From Nitrobacteraceae bacterium AZCC 2146 (lineage in GTDB: Bacteria > Pseudomonadota > Alphaproteobacteria > Rhizobiales > Xanthobacteraceae), in assembly GCA_036924855.1 (NCBI GenBank), contig JBAGRP010000001.1, positions 1-64,000 of the forward strand: 64,000 nt of DNA. The letters run 5' to 3'. Within the stretch, counting starts at the first letter, position 1, and each line of letters starts with the position of its first letter. The position numbers and the translations under genes are program-made. Shown here piece after piece: positions 17,845-27,760 of the stretch. The notes below the pieces were generated by a model, which saw nothing but the letters and a program-made list of their open reading frames with translations, had not been told where the DNA came from and ran no database searches.

Positions 17845-18690
17845 TCAATGGCCTCTTGGCCGCGGGCTCGTCGCCTCGTGGGTTCGCGTATCCCGCTGCG
17901 CTTCATCCACCTTGGCAAAAAGGGGATCTCGAGCGCGGGGAATTTTGTGCACCGGCGGGGCGTGAATGTGAGGCTTCATTCCTTCAGGCGAAACAATGCG
18001 ATCGATTCTACGGCGCATGACCTCGTAGCACTCGCATGCCGCTGCTTCGAGCCGCGGTCTGTCAATCTCGATCAAGCCCCGCCGATTGGATCGGATAGCA
18101 CGCGACGTCCGGAGCTTGTGCACGACGTGCGTCACGGTCGTTCGACGTACTCCAAGCAACTCCGAAAGCGCCTCTTGCGTCAGCGGCAGGAATTCACTGT
18201 CAACTCGATCGTGGATGTGGAGCAGCCACCGGGCCAAGCGGGCCTCGACCGAGTGCAGCGCATTGCAGGCGGCCACGTGCTGGAATTGTGTCAATAGCGC
18301 CCTGGTGTAGATCTGGACCACGTGTTTGATAGCGTCACTACGGCCGAGAGCCGCCTGAAATCCTCTTGGAGAAATTTGCAATGAGGTTCCGGCCACGCGC
18401 ACGACCGCCGTCACCGGAGAACGGGAGGGTCCCAGCGCGGACAAGATGCCCACGGCTCCCTCATTCCCGATGACCGCGGTTGCGACCGTTTGTCCGTTCG
18501 GCATGTCCATTATGAACGCGATCGTCCCGCTGAGGGGGAAATAGATCTGTTCAAACCGGTCTCCCGACCGAACCAGCACTGCGTCGCGTTCAAGCGATAC
18601 TTTCCGGAGGTGGGGAGCGAGCAAATCAAAATCTGCTGCCGGCAACGCAGCTAACAGTCGATTACCTACCCTGGTAGTGGGCTCCATCAC
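17845..18690 (-). CDS. Crp/Fnr family transcriptional regulator
   Basis: A 281-residue protein with an N-terminal cyclic-nucleotide-binding-like domain (about residues 10-135) and a C-terminal winged helix: LTQEALSELLGVRRTTVTHV as the helix-turn-helix, then VVHKLRTSRAIRSNRRGLIEI. The phosphate-binding-cassette region (VIGNEGAVGILSALGPSRSP) lacks the GE...R pair of cAMP binders, so the signal is probably something else. The recognition helix RRTTVTHV lacks the RE pair of CRP. Its ATG at 18690 is followed by a second Met. A C-terminal tail of about 50 residues beyond the usual end is Arg/His-rich. Confidence 0.85.
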   Translation of the reverse strand: MMEPTTRVGNRLLAALPAADFDLLAPHLRKVSLERDAVLVRSGDRFEQIYFPLSGTIAFIMDMPNGQTVATAVIGNEGAVGILSALGPSRSPVTAVVRVAGTSLQISPRGFQAALGRSDAIKHVVQIYTRALLTQFQHVAACNALHSVEARLARWLLHIHDRVDSEFLPLTQEALSELLGVRRTTVTHVVHKLRTSRAIRSNRRGLIEIDRPRLEAAACECYEVMRRRIDRIVSPEGMKPHIHAPPVHKIPRARDPLFAKVDEAQRDTRTHEATSPRPRGH

Positions 18691-19047
18691 GGGAAAGCTC
18701 CTTCCCTCGACGGACGCACTGCTCTCTACAGAATATTCCTGGCGCCAACTGCGTAAATAACATACCGCGCCTGAATATCAGAACCCACCGCGTCGGATAA
18801 AGTTCCAGTGAGCGGCGGGCGCCCCGCCCGGACAGGCCTAATGTCTCTGTTGGGTCAATCGCGTCGCTTTGACCTTGCGTCGACCACTTCCAGCCTTTCC
18901 GGAAAGCGGACAAGTTCGAAGCCGGTGGACGCGTCGTATATGTGTCAGAAGCAGACATTTTGGGCAAACCGCAACACGCGCGGCGCGGGTCAAGGTGGGC
19001 AACGGAAGCGGACATCACCGCTTCAAAGGTCGTTCGCGATACGGGAC
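18691..19047. other. Intergenic region, degenerate dispersed-repeat-like sequence
   Basis: The 118-codon minus frame across it (18662-19018) has the Arg/Ser/Leu-rich look of frames I associate with a dispersed repeat of Bradyrhizobiaceae (text such as the 'gcagacat' region at 18950). I see no gene. It must contain the promoter of the Crp/Fnr gene to its left. Confidence 0.35.
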
Positions 19048-19734
19048 CTACGCGTTTCCTGTGACCAACAAGATCAACCCGAGCACGAAGTTCGTTGATA
19101 CGCGCAAGATCTGGGAAATAAAGTCCAGGTTAAGTCCGGTTTGCCGCCCCAGCATGGGAAGAATAATCAAAATGCCGACAAGGATCAGCATTCCGAAACG
19201 CTCAAGCCGAGCCAGTGGAAGCGCCAGGACATCGGGCAGTAATCCAACGGCAATACGGCCTCCGTCCAATGGGGGTAACGGAAGCATGTTGAAAACGGCA
19301 AGGACGACGTTGATGATCAGCGCATTCTTGAGATTGTCGGCCGTCCATTGTCCGGCACCGTTCGGCACATAACCGATAAGGTGAAATGCCAATGCGGCGA
19401 GCGTTGCCAGCAATATGTTCGTTGCCGGCCCGGCTGCAGCGACCCAAACCATATCGAGCCGCGGGGTACGCAACGCTCGAAAATTCACGGGCACGGGCTT
19501 GGCGTAGCCAAACAGGAAAGGTGCGTGAGACAGCAACAGGATTGCCGGCAGCAAGATGGTTCCGAACGGATCAATGTGCTTGATCGGATTGAGGGTCACG
19601 CGACCTAGTTTCGATGCCGTATCGTCCCCGAGGTGACGCGCAACGAACGCGTGGGCTGCCTCGTGGAATGTAATCGCGATGAGAAGCGGGAGAAGCCAGG
19701 TCGATATCTGATACATTGTGACGCTAGACAGCAA
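19048..19734 (-). CDS. Site-2-type intramembrane zinc metalloprotease (M50)
   Basis: A 228-residue polytopic protein. The first membrane segment carries the zinc motif HEAAH, and the second half carries NMLPLPPLDGG, equivalent to the NPDG motif that supplies the Asp ligand. Hydrophobic segments occur at about residues 5-25, 55-75, 85-120, 130-150 and 175-225. This is the small rhomboid-independent M50 class without PDZ or CBS domains. Substrate unknown; relatives cut membrane-bound regulators. The start at 19734 gives MLSSVTMYQIS; the Met at codon 7 is an alternative. Confidence 0.85.
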   Translation of the reverse strand: MLSSVTMYQISTWLLPLLIAITFHEAAHAFVARHLGDDTASKLGRVTLNPIKHIDPFGTILLPAILLLSHAPFLFGYAKPVPVNFRALRTPRLDMVWVAAAGPATNILLATLAALAFHLIGYVPNGAGQWTADNLKNALIINVVLAVFNMLPLPPLDGGRIAVGLLPDVLALPLARLERFGMLILVGILIILPMLGRQTGLNLDFISQILRVSTNFVLGLILLVTGNA

Positions 19735-20265
19735 AGACTTTCTCCCAGATGGCCGGATTCGCTGATGCTGCCAATCGAGCGTCAGGATAGAACACCACGG
19801 CTCAACACCAAGAGTGTTGGTTTGCCAGTCCCATTGTCGATAGAAAATGGGAATTTTTGAGTTTCGTCCTCAGATATACAGCATCATGACTATCGGCTCC
19901 GTCACCAGCAGCGACCAGCTTCGTTACTTCGGGCGCCATCCTGCTGGTCCGCGCCCCGCGTCTCTATCAGCATCTCGTCGTAAGGCAGCGGCCGCTGTAA
20001 ACCGGGCGCCTCGTTCCACGGCGCACGCATCTAGATATTATGCGATGCTTCGAAGTTTTGTAAATTGCCATCAAGGGCGACGATGGAGCGCGCTATGCCG
20101 GCATGACGCCGATCCTAAAGAAGGCCGGAGTGTTACGGACCCTTAAAATTTTTCCGAATGTCGAAGACCGGTCGCTTAAGGGACCGTAGCGTCGTGGGGG
20201 CACATCCGGTTTGATCTCCGGCGGGTACTCGCGTCGCGGATCGCTCCGATGCGCTCCGGCGAGAA
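19735..20265. other. Intergenic region with a possible gene relic
   Basis: No complete gene. On the + strand 20064-20189 an unstarted frame reads IAIKGDDGARYAGMTPILKK and a few residues later ends at a stop after ...RSLKGP; this looks like the tail of a real protein (weakly like the C-terminus of ExbD/TolR proteins) rather than random sequence. The rest shows nothing. Confidence 0.3.
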
Positions 20266-21147
20266 TTAGAGGCAGAGAATGTTCTCCTCAAACCCAAGCG
20301 CATTACGATCGATCGGTCGCAAATGCGTGGCATCAAGACAGCGGTAGCCACGATCCTCAAGGCGCTCGATGACCCGTCTGCCGTCGAGCGGCTCGGGGCG
20401 GTGCAGATCGGTGAGGATTTCGCACAGGATCGGAACTTTGCGACCGGCTTTTGCCAGTACGCCTTCCATGCCATCGAACACCGCAGCCTCGAAGCCCTCG
20501 ACGTCGATCTTGATCAGGCCGACGCGATCGAGGTCGATTTTCCGCTCGCGCACATAATCGTCGAAGGCGATAACCTCGACGGTGATATTTTCCGTGAGCT
20601 CGCGGGCGTGGTCGAGGAAACCGGCAGCAAGCGAACTCGACCCGATACTGGTGTTGTAATTGTCGAAGTTCTCCGCGCGTGGCCCGACGACGGCCATCGG
20701 CAGGGCGCCGGGCCGCGCGCCGCAGGCCACTTGGTTGGCGATGATCCGATAACCAGGATTGAGTTCGGCGAGCCGTCGGACAAAGGAAAAATATTGCGGC
20801 ACCGGCTCGAAGGCGTGCACTTCGCCGCTTTGACCCACGAGTGGCAAGGCATAGGCCGACCAGTAGCCGCAATTGGCGCCGATATCGACGAAGGTCTTAC
20901 CAGCAGCGAGGTAGCGATTGAAGATGCGTTCAAGGAACATCTCGTGGGTGCGGAAGAAATATTTCTTCATTACGAGATGCAAGGACATGTCGATCTCGTA
21001 CTGCACGCCCCTGAACCACATGGCCGTGAGGCCCGTCGGCGGCGTACTGAACTGCTCGATAGCGCGGCGGCGTACGATATCGGCGAGCTTGAGCGGATCG
21101 CTCGACGCATATTTGAGGAGGAAGCGGGCGGTCTTCGGAGAAAGCAT
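20266..21147 (-). CDS. FkbM family methyltransferase
   Basis: A 293-residue protein with the FkbM layout. The SAM-binding motif I reads FVDIGANCGYWS, the following acidic strand EVHAFEPVPQYF, and the later motifs IDLDRVGLIKIDVEGFEAAV and PILCEILTDLH are typical. FkbM enzymes O-methylate sugars or small molecules, often in exopolysaccharide or glycolipid pathways. I start at 21147 (MLSPKTARFLL); the frame is open 21 codons upstream. It is next to a second methyltransferase and a xylanase, so polysaccharide modification is plausible. Confidence 0.8.
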   Translation of the reverse strand: MLSPKTARFLLKYASSDPLKLADIVRRRAIEQFSTPPTGLTAMWFRGVQYEIDMSLHLVMKKYFFRTHEMFLERIFNRYLAAGKTFVDIGANCGYWSAYALPLVGQSGEVHAFEPVPQYFSFVRRLAELNPGYRIIANQVACGARPGALPMAVVGPRAENFDNYNTSIGSSSLAAGFLDHARELTENITVEVIAFDDYVRERKIDLDRVGLIKIDVEGFEAAVFDGMEGVLAKAGRKVPILCEILTDLHRPEPLDGRRVIERLEDRGYRCLDATHLRPIDRNALGFEENILCL

Positions 21148-21255
21148 GGCTCGGCCTCGTAAGCATGATGTGCTAAGCGCGCGGGCAGCCTGAACCCGTG
21201 AGTTGACCAATCTGTGGCATCGTCGTTCGAGAGCCTGCAGCTTAGAGGCTGGTCA

Positions 21256-21999
21256 TCATTCGATATCCGACCGCCGCCACACCCCAATGATTCGTCCAGT
21301 TCTTGGGTCATCATCTTCGCGCAGGATTTCGAAGGGCTGTGGAAGGTTAAATGGAGGTGCACACAAGTTTAGGTGGCGCACTTGACCATACTTGATGTCG
21401 GTATTTTGTTGCGCATTTGGATAGGTCGTGGCCAATAAATAGCGAATAGAGGACCGCCGAAACTGATTGATGACAATCCAGATGGCTTCGTCGGGAAAGT
21501 GGATCATCAAATCGCGCGCAAGCCACGCATCGATTTCTGGAAGACGGTCGCGAAGAACGTCGAGCTCCAGGAACTCGATATTGGGATACTTCCGGCGATT
21601 CTCGATGATGAGATCGTGAACAATGTCGGCCCCAATATATTTAAAACTCGATGGCCAATTGACATGTCTCATCCAGTGAAAGTCGCCACATGGCGCGTCA
21701 AGCAGCGATCGGATGGAATGGCGGTGCGCAAAATCTTTCAGCTCAGCCCTGACTGACACCGTCCTGTTCAGTTCTGCGCCCCAGCCGCTACGGCTCTCGG
21801 AGTTGTTCCACCAGTTTCTTCTGAAAATATTCGTGAAGACCTGTTTCGGGCTATCAGCTCCGAGACTGTCCACCGTCATTTTCTCGTTGATGATTGAGCG
21901 CAGCCTATGCGGCGCGTTGTTTCGGATTGCCGCGTAAAGACGTGGCGTGCGTTTCTTGAGTAATAATGCGGTTTTTGTCACTGTTTTTGAAAGACGCAT
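21256..21999 (-). CDS. Class I SAM-dependent methyltransferase
   Basis: A 247-residue protein with motif I as SLLDAPCGDFHWM, an acidic strand YIGADIVHDLI and a post-motif LARDLMIHFPDEAIW. The N-terminal 60 residues are basic. The C-terminus NLCAPPFNLPQPFEILRED is typical of a methyltransferase family often found with glycosyltransferases and FkbM proteins. The acceptor is unknown. I start at 21999 (MRLSKTV), with an earlier Met at 22032. It is on the same strand as the FkbM gene, 108 bases upstream of that gene's start. Confidence 0.75.
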   Translation of the reverse strand: MRLSKTVTKTALLLKKRTPRLYAAIRNNAPHRLRSIINEKMTVDSLGADSPKQVFTNIFRRNWWNNSESRSGWGAELNRTVSVRAELKDFAHRHSIRSLLDAPCGDFHWMRHVNWPSSFKYIGADIVHDLIIENRRKYPNIEFLELDVLRDRLPEIDAWLARDLMIHFPDEAIWIVINQFRRSSIRYLLATTYPNAQQNTDIKYGQVRHLNLCAPPFNLPQPFEILREDDDPRTGRIIGVWRRSDIE

Positions 22000-22322
22000 G
22001 CCATAATCCCACTCAGCCAAGCGCGCCCGCATGCTGTCGACTTCGTAGCTGCGGGCGACTGTTTAAACGTATCCAGCGCCGTTACCCGTCGCGCATTCGG
22101 GATGCCGACAGGAAGACGAAGTAACTGTGCAAGAAACGTTGTCACGTTACTTATCTCGAGCCATTGCACGCCCACATATTGCTATGACACGCGTTCGAAG
22201 CTCCCTGAGTGACCGTACTTGAACAGTGCTGTTTGTTCTTAACTTGGCAAAACGACGACGCGCGTATGACTCTTGCTGTCGTCCGGTTATTCTCTGCGGC
22301 CGACACTTACGGCAATGCTCAA
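22000..22322. other. Intergenic, no gene seen
   Basis: Short overlapping frames on both strands show no motif. Probably the promoter region of the methyltransferase gene on the minus strand. Confidence 0.4.
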
Positions 22323-23447
22323 TCAGCGCGCCGGTCCGTTCGTGGAGCGATCGGGGCGCCTGGAGTTTTCGAAGGCTTGTGCGATCGCGTCCCAGAGGGG
22401 CTTTCGCTGTAGCCGGTCATCGTAAGGGAGAGGCCGGGGAAGCCGCGTGGTCATCGGGTTTTTCTGTCGCGCTATTCCTCTATAGAACGAATAGTTGTCG
22501 GCCAGCTCCCATGTGATAAGTGCCTTGACGGCGGGGTGCCGCAGCGTTGTCTCCAGGAATTGCTGCGCTGTCTTGGCGACAGCTTGGTCGCGGGCCTCGA
22601 GGTCATCCGGGAAGGTGTCATCGAGAACATCGAATTCGGTGATGTAGATATCGACGCCAAGACCAGCCAGTGCATGAAGGAATTCGTCGAATCGAGCCGG
22701 GTCGTGTGGATATTTCGGCTGCAAATGGCCCTGCAGACCGACCACGTCGATCTTCACGCCGGCATTTTTGAGATCGGCGACCAACTTCAGTAGCCCACGA
22801 CGAACGGCCAGCCCGAGCTCGTCATCGCGTTCGGTCTGTGCCTCGTTCAATACGAATTTGGTGGTGGGGTCGATCCGCGCGGCGCGTTCGAACGCGCGCC
22901 GAATGTATTCGGGGCCGAAGGCGTCGTACCAGGGGCCAACGCGGAAGTCGCCGGGCGCGTGATGCCCAGGCCAGAATGGCTCGTTGACGATGTCCCACGA
23001 CTGGAACCGTCCCGAATATCGGGCGATGACTTCGTCGATGTAGGAATCGAAAAAGATGCGTCGTTCGCCGACGGTCATGTTTTTTATCCATGGCGGAACC
23101 CATTCGTTCCATATGAGGCAATGGCCACGCAGGGGAATTTTGTGCAAATCGCAGAACGCGAGCATCCGGTCGGCGCTTTCAAAATGTTTGGGGCCCGGTT
23201 GTGGCGCAACCCTTCCCACCTTCAGCGCGACATCGGTCGTGATAATGTTCGTTTGCGTGACGTAAAGGTCGCGATACGCTGCATCGGTATCGATCACCTC
23301 TGCCGCTGCTGCGCCAAATAAATAGCCATTCGCGGCAGCAATCGAGCCAAGACTCGGTGCTGGCGCGCCCGCAGCAATTCGTCCGTTCGCCGCGGCGATA
23401 CCGGCTGCGGCCATTTGCAAAAGGCGGCGGCGTGAAGTTGCGATCAT
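22323..23447 (-). CDS. GH10 endo-1,4-beta-xylanase, exported
   Basis: A 374-residue protein with a twin-arginine-like signal, SRRRLLQMAAAGIAAA, and a GH10 barrel. The acid/base Glu is in SWDIVNEPFW and the nucleophile Glu in VDIYITEFDV; other conserved pieces are RGHCLIWNEW and VDVVGLQGHLQ. GH10 enzymes cut beta-1,4-xylan and act retaining. Full length for a single-domain enzyme, without carbohydrate-binding modules. It could help a plant-associated bacterium attack cell walls, or trim a self-made polysaccharide together with the adjacent methyltransferases. Confidence 0.9.
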   Translation of the reverse strand: MIATSRRRLLQMAAAGIAAANGRIAAGAPAPSLGSIAAANGYLFGAAAAEVIDTDAAYRDLYVTQTNIITTDVALKVGRVAPQPGPKHFESADRMLAFCDLHKIPLRGHCLIWNEWVPPWIKNMTVGERRIFFDSYIDEVIARYSGRFQSWDIVNEPFWPGHHAPGDFRVGPWYDAFGPEYIRRAFERAARIDPTTKFVLNEAQTERDDELGLAVRRGLLKLVADLKNAGVKIDVVGLQGHLQPKYPHDPARFDEFLHALAGLGVDIYITEFDVLDDTFPDDLEARDQAVAKTAQQFLETTLRHPAVKALITWELADNYSFYRGIARQKNPMTTRLPRPLPYDDRLQRKPLWDAIAQAFENSRRPDRSTNGPAR

Positions 23448-24258
23448 TTGAGCTGCTCGCGTTCGTGAACGTGCCCACCATCGTTGCGTTGCAATATCGC
23501 GATTTTATGGCGATGAACGGCAGCGGCGAGGAGTTGTCGCTTGCGGGAAATCGAGAGCGCTCACCTAAAATTGGATTCGATACCACAGCAGCTTAAGTTA
23601 TCTTCGGCTATTGTACGTACTCTGCTGGGATATGGCACTCTGCCGAGTGAGTGCGCGCCTACGTGTTGTGGGGGCCTTTGTGGACGCCCGGAAGGCAGCG
23701 GCCGTCGGTTCGAGGCCGAACGCGAAGTGGACGGTGTCAAGGCGGACGACGCAGTGAATGAGGAAAGTCATTCAGGCTAGGTGCTGTTATAGCCGGGCGT
23801 CGGAGTGCCCGCGTTTCGCCTATGAATGTCCTGCAGTCGCATCGCGAATGGGAACGCAGAACTCATTCTCGGGTTGTTGCAACGTCGGTAACAAGAGAGA
23901 TCGAAAGTGATTAGATTCGCGGCGGCGACCGCGGCTTTGGCCCTTGATGCGGCGTCATTCGGCCTAGTCCCGCTAGTTGTGAGGCCAGCGGGGTTCGCCG
24001 CGTTTTCTAGTTCGAAAAACCTTGTTCATTTGCACGCTATCTTCTACAGCTCCTGCAGAGTGCCAAGCGCCTGGTCTTGATCTACCGATCGATTACGGCC
24101 TCGGCGCGCACGCGCCTCTGAACAATGGGCGGGCCAGCGTAACGAAATCGAGCTGGAATGTAACCGCCCCTGTTTAGGGCGTCTCGGCAGCCCGTTCAAC
24201 TTGGCGCCAGATTCTATATTTCGATCAACATGATCTACCTCAAGTATATGTATGTTGC
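23448..24258. other. Long intergenic region, no convincing gene
   Basis: About 810 bases between the divergent xylanase and cbiD genes. A 57-codon GTG frame at 23907-24080, starting VIRFAAATAALALDAA, looks like a truncated export signal but has no continuation. I searched by eye for a cobalamin riboswitch ahead of cbiD and did not see its B12-box or conserved core. Confidence 0.4.
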
Positions 24259-25377
24259 ATGGACGACGATGTGAGCGACGAAGCGGATGTTGAGTTCGAT
24301 CAGCCAGATGGGCCTCTCAGGCGCGGCTGGACCACGGGTAGCTGCGCAACTGCGGCGACGCGCGCTGCATATGAAACGTTGATTACCGGCGAATGCCCGG
24401 ACTTTGTCGAAATCGAACTGCCTAGTCGCGCCCGTGTCGGCTTTGCCGTGGCCATGTCCGAACGCCACGATGGCACAGCAACCGCTGGTGTTTTGAAAGA
24501 TGCCGGCGACGATCCCGACGTCACGCATGGTGCACTGATCAAGGCGACTGTCCGGCACGGAAAGCCTGGATCAGGTGTAGTTTTTGTCGCCGGCCCTGGG
24601 GTTGGCACCGTAACAAAACTTGGATTGCCGCTTGCTCCGGGCGAGCCGGCGATCAATCCAGTGCCACGCGAAATGATGCGAACGGCGGTCCGCGAAGTCG
24701 TTGCACGCTTTGATGCTTCGGGGGATGTCGTGGTCGAAATCTCGGTCCCGGGCGGCGAGGCGCTGGCCGCAAGGACTCTCAACGGGCGCCTGGGCATTCT
24801 CGGCGGCCTCTCGATCTTGGGAACGACGGGAATCGTAGTGCCGTATTCCTGCTCGGCATGGATCCACTCGATTTACCGCGGCATCGACGTCGCACGCGCC
24901 AGCGATCTCAAGCACATCGCCGGATCGACAGGGTCGACGTCAGAAGCCGCGGTGCAGAAGCTCTATGGCCTGACCGGCTCAGCGCTGATCGACATGGGCG
25001 ATTTCGTCGGCGGCATGCTGAAATACGCTAAGCGTCACCCGGTGCCGCGCATCACCATCGCCGGCGGCTTTGCCAAAATGACCAAGCTCGGACAGGGCCT
25101 GCTCGACCTGCATTCGCGCGCCGGCAGCGTCGATACGGTCTGGCTGTCGACATTGCTGCGCGACGCCGGCGCGCCGAGCGATCTGGTCGAGCTCAGCCGC
25201 GACGCGAACACCGCGCTGTTGGTGCTGCGAGAGGCCGAACGCCGCAGCGTTCCGGTCGGCGAATTCGTAGCCAAGGCGGCATTCAAAACCGCCGCAAAGG
25301 TGCTCGACGGATCGCAAATCAAACTAGATGTCGCCGTGTTTGACCGCAACGGCAACATCGTCGGCCGCGCCGGCTAG
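24259..25377 (+). CDS. cbiD: Cobalt-precorrin-5B C(1)-methyltransferase
   Basis: A 372-residue protein of the CbiD family: [20 protein letters not shown] at the N-terminus, [20 protein letters not shown], then GNTGSTSE-like [17 protein letters not shown] and the C-terminal region with [16 protein letters not shown]. It methylates C1 of the corrin ring while the acetaldehyde fragment leaves. CbiD belongs to the pathway in which CobF is not used. Its stop overlaps the stop of the convergent cobM gene by three bases within CTAG. Confidence 0.92.
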   Translation: MDDDVSDEADVEFDQPDGPLRRGWTTGSCATAATRAAYETLITGECPDFVEIELPSRARVGFAVAMSERHDGTATAGVLKDAGDDPDVTHGALIKATVRHGKPGSGVVFVAGPGVGTVTKLGLPLAPGEPAINPVPREMMRTAVREVVARFDASGDVVVEISVPGGEALAARTLNGRLGILGGLSILGTTGIVVPYSCSAWIHSIYRGIDVARASDLKHIAGSTGSTSEAAVQKLYGLTGSALIDMGDFVGGMLKYAKRHPVPRITIAGGFAKMTKLGQGLLDLHSRAGSVDTVWLSTLLRDAGAPSDLVELSRDANTALLVLREAERRSVPVGEFVAKAAFKTAAKVLDGSQIKLDVAVFDRNGNIVGRAG

Positions 25378-26135
25378 ACCACACCGCCGCGGAAGCGGCG
25401 GTGGTAGTCTGCGTCATACAGCGAGCTGTCTCTGAAATCGCTGGCTGCCAGGACCTTGCCGACAAGGATCAGCGCAGTGCGCTCAATGGTGGTTCCGGCG
25501 ACGGCGGCGGCGATGGTCCCGAGCGTGCCGCGCAAGATCTGTTCATCGGGCCAACTGGCACGAAACACGATCGCCACTGGACAATCGGCGCCATAGGCAG
25601 GCAGCAACTCCGCGACGACCTTTTCGATAACGTGGATCGACAGATGGATTGCCAGCGTAGCGCCGGTCGCGCCGAACGCCGCCAGGGTCTCGCCTTCCGG
25701 CATGGCGGAAGCGCGGCCGGAGGTGCGGGTGAGTATCAGCGACTGCGCCACTTCAGGAAGGGTCAATTCTTTAGCCAGCGCAGCGGCCGCGGCGGCAAAG
25801 GCGGGCACGCCGGGCGTAATGGTGTAAGGAATTCCCAGAGCGTCGAGCCGACGCAGCTGCTCGCCGAGCGCACTCCAGATCGACAGGTCCCCGGAATGCA
25901 GCCGTGCCACGTCCTGGCCTTCGACAACGGCTCGGGAGATTTCCGCGATAATGTCGTCGAGCGCTAGACCTGACGTATCCAGGATGCGGGCGCCAGGCGG
26001 GCAGTGGTCCAGCAACGCCGTTGGCACCAACGAGCCAGCATAGAGGCAGACCGGGCAGGCCGCGATCAGGTCCCGTCCGCGCAGCGTGATGAGATCGGAT
26101 GCGCCAGGACCAGCGCCGATGAAATGAACTGTCAT
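25374..26135 (-). CDS. cobM: Precorrin-4 C(11)-methyltransferase
   Basis: A 253-residue tetrapyrrole methylase. It starts [20 protein letters not shown], has the [15 protein letters not shown] loop that binds [23 protein letters not shown] and the ending [13 protein letters not shown]. The start at 26135 overlaps the cobE stop by four bases (ATGA-type coupling). Methylation at C11 converts precorrin-4 to precorrin-5. The last codons lie in a GC-rich hairpin shared with the end of cbiD. Confidence 0.93.
   Translation of the reverse strand: MTVHFIGAGPGASDLITLRGRDLIAACPVCLYAGSLVPTALLDHCPPGARILDTSGLALDDIIAEISRAVVEGQDVARLHSGDLSIWSALGEQLRRLDALGIPYTITPGVPAFAAAAAALAKELTLPEVAQSLILTRTSGRASAMPEGETLAAFGATGATLAIHLSIHVIEKVVAELLPAYGADCPVAIVFRASWPDEQILRGTLGTIAAAVAGTTIERTALILVGKVLAASDFRDSSLYDADYHRRFRGGVV
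25382..25404. terminator. GC-rich hairpin between convergent cbiD and cobM
   Basis: CACCGCCGC and GCGGCGGTG form a nine-pair stem around a GGAA loop. It sits just after the cbiD stop and inside the last codons of cobM. No T-run follows, so it could be a bidirectional stop or only a coding coincidence. Confidence 0.35.
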
Positions 26136-26533
26136 GAACCTTCCCCCAGCGCGATAGCACAAGTGACCCTGCCTGCCGCGAGCCGTGCGCCTAACAGCCG
26201 GGCATTGCGGCCCGCACCGACCAATGCCGCGGCCTCCGCGATCGCAGCCGTGCCCTTCAGTGCCAGGACCCGCGGAGAGCGCGTTACCAGCAGGTGGTCG
26301 ACGGCATCGAGCTCCGCCAGGGAGCAGCGGAGCAGCGGTAAAGACATGCCGCGCGCCGCGGCTACGACGCCGGGCTCGTCCGCCTTCGACGTCTCGGTTG
26401 CGATCGCTGTAAGCTCCGCCAGTGCCAGTCGGAAGTTGTCCAATGTGGCCTGAATCAACGAAACTATGTCCGCCGAGGACGTTCCACGTCCGCATCCGAT
26501 GCCGGCCACGATCACGTCTTCCTCACCCGCCAT
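26132..26533 (-). CDS. cobE: Cobalamin biosynthesis protein CobE (CbiG C-terminal-like)
   Basis: A 133-residue protein with the CbiG C-terminal fold: [20 protein letters not shown] at the start, an alternating helix/strand middle and [12 protein letters not shown] at the end. CobE is needed for aerobic corrin synthesis but its step is not settled; CbiG in the anaerobic route opens the ring-A lactone. The ATG at 26533 lies within the end of cobL (22-base overlap). The frame remains open upstream but without similarity. Confidence 0.85.
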   Translation of the reverse strand: MAGEEDVIVAGIGCGRGTSSADIVSLIQATLDNFRLALAELTAIATETSKADEPGVVAAARGMSLPLLRCSLAELDAVDHLLVTRSPRVLALKGTAAIAEAAALVGAGRNARLLGARLAAGRVTCAIALGEGS

Positions 26534-27720
26534 TGCGTGACCGGCATCGCCGGTCGCCATCCATACATGCTGCCGATCCTGTCCGCCCTTGTCACTTGAA
26601 GGCGTACAAGCTCGCCACCGTGTTGGTGAAAAAGATTGGCTAGGCGTGACTCGGTTTCCAGCGACACGCCATTGACCACCAGCCGGCCCCTCGGCTTCAG
26701 TGCGTCCCATACGGCTTCGAACACGCCCTCATCGCCCATGCCTCCGCCGATGAACACGGCATCGGGGCGGGCAAGCCCGTGCAGCGCTCGCGGTGCCTCG
26801 CCCTGCACGATCCGCATATCCGGCACGCCCAGCGCAGCGGCGTTGCGAGCGGCGCGGTCGGCACGGTCGGTATGGGCCTCGATGCCAATTGCGCTCAGGG
26901 ACGGATGGCGCAGTAGCCATTCGATCGCCACCGAGCCGGCGCCAACCCCGACGTCCCACAGCAACTCGCCATGACGCGGCTCCAGCGCGGACAGGGTCAT
27001 CGCGCGGATCTCGCGTTTCGTGAGCTGGCCGTCGCTCTCGAAACAGGCATCATCAAGGCCGGGCGCGAAGGAAACAGTCATCGCGCCCGGCTCGCACAGC
27101 ACCTCTACGGCAATCGTGTTGAGCGGATCGACATTTTCGATATGAAAATGGGCTGCCGTCCCGCTACGCCGCCGTTCGCGTAAGCCGCCCATGGCCTCCA
27201 GCACCGTGATGCGGGAATGACCCATGCCGCGCGCGGTCAGTAAGGCAGCAAGTCTGGCCGGCGTGGCGCCATCCCATGACAAAGCCAGTATTCGGGCGCC
27301 CGGCTGCAGATATCTGATGATGCCTTCTAGTGCGCGGCCATGCAGCGTTACCAGCGCGACATCCTGGAGCGCCCAGCCTACGCGCGCCGCGGCGAGGCTG
27401 TAGGCCGAAGGTTGCGGCAGGCAAACAAACTCGTCGGCTGCCACGATGGTGGCCAGTTGCTTGCCGATGCCAAAATGAAAAGGATCGCCGCTAGCCAGCA
27501 CGGCGACGGGGCGGCCGCGATGAAGAGCAATCTCCTGCAGGGATGAATCGAGCGGATTCGACCAGGCGAGTTTGCGCCCCCGAACGAGATTGCCGGCCAT
27601 TTCGAGATGCCGTGTGCCGCCCACGACCAGTTCGGCCGACGAGACCAGGCGGCGCGCTACGGAAGACAGTCCATCAAGACCGTCCTCACCGATGCCGACG
27701 ATGGACAGCCAAGTCGGCAT
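26512..27720 (-). CDS. cobL: Precorrin-6Y C(5,15)-methyltransferase (decarboxylating)
   Basis: A fused enzyme of about 402 residues. The N-terminal CbiE part starts [20 protein letters not shown] and contains [13 protein letters not shown]; the C-terminal CbiT part has the SAM motif [17 protein letters not shown]. It methylates C5 and C15 and decarboxylates the C12 acetate. Start is uncertain: ATG 27720 (MPTWLS) or ATG 27747 (MKTEAAT); neither has a strong ribosome site. It is divergent from cobK, whose ATG is only 13-40 bases away, so the two share a very compact promoter region. Confidence 0.93.
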   Translation of the reverse strand: MPTWLSIVGIGEDGLDGLSSVARRLVSSAELVVGGTRHLEMAGNLVRGRKLAWSNPLDSSLQEIALHRGRPVAVLASGDPFHFGIGKQLATIVAADEFVCLPQPSAYSLAAARVGWALQDVALVTLHGRALEGIIRYLQPGARILALSWDGATPARLAALLTARGMGHSRITVLEAMGGLRERRRSGTAAHFHIENVDPLNTIAVEVLCEPGAMTVSFAPGLDDACFESDGQLTKREIRAMTLSALEPRHGELLWDVGVGAGSVAIEWLLRHPSLSAIGIEAHTDRADRAARNAAALGVPDMRIVQGEAPRALHGLARPDAVFIGGGMGDEGVFEAVWDALKPRGRLVVNGVSLETESRLANLFHQHGGELVRLQVTRADRIGSMYGWRPAMPVTQWRVRKT

Positions 27721-27760
27721 TGTGCAAGTTGCGGCTTCAGTTTTCATGCGGGGTTTCCCG

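Noticed and set aside
18662..19018. 118-codon - strand frame between two regulators
   Set aside because: Composition typical of dispersed-repeat sequence, no motif, no ribosome site.
23448..24258. Possible cobalamin riboswitch ahead of cbiD (also sought at 32013-32320 ahead of cobG)
   Set aside because: I could not find the conserved core or B12 box by eye. A covariance-model scan (Rfam Cobalamin) over both regions would settle it.
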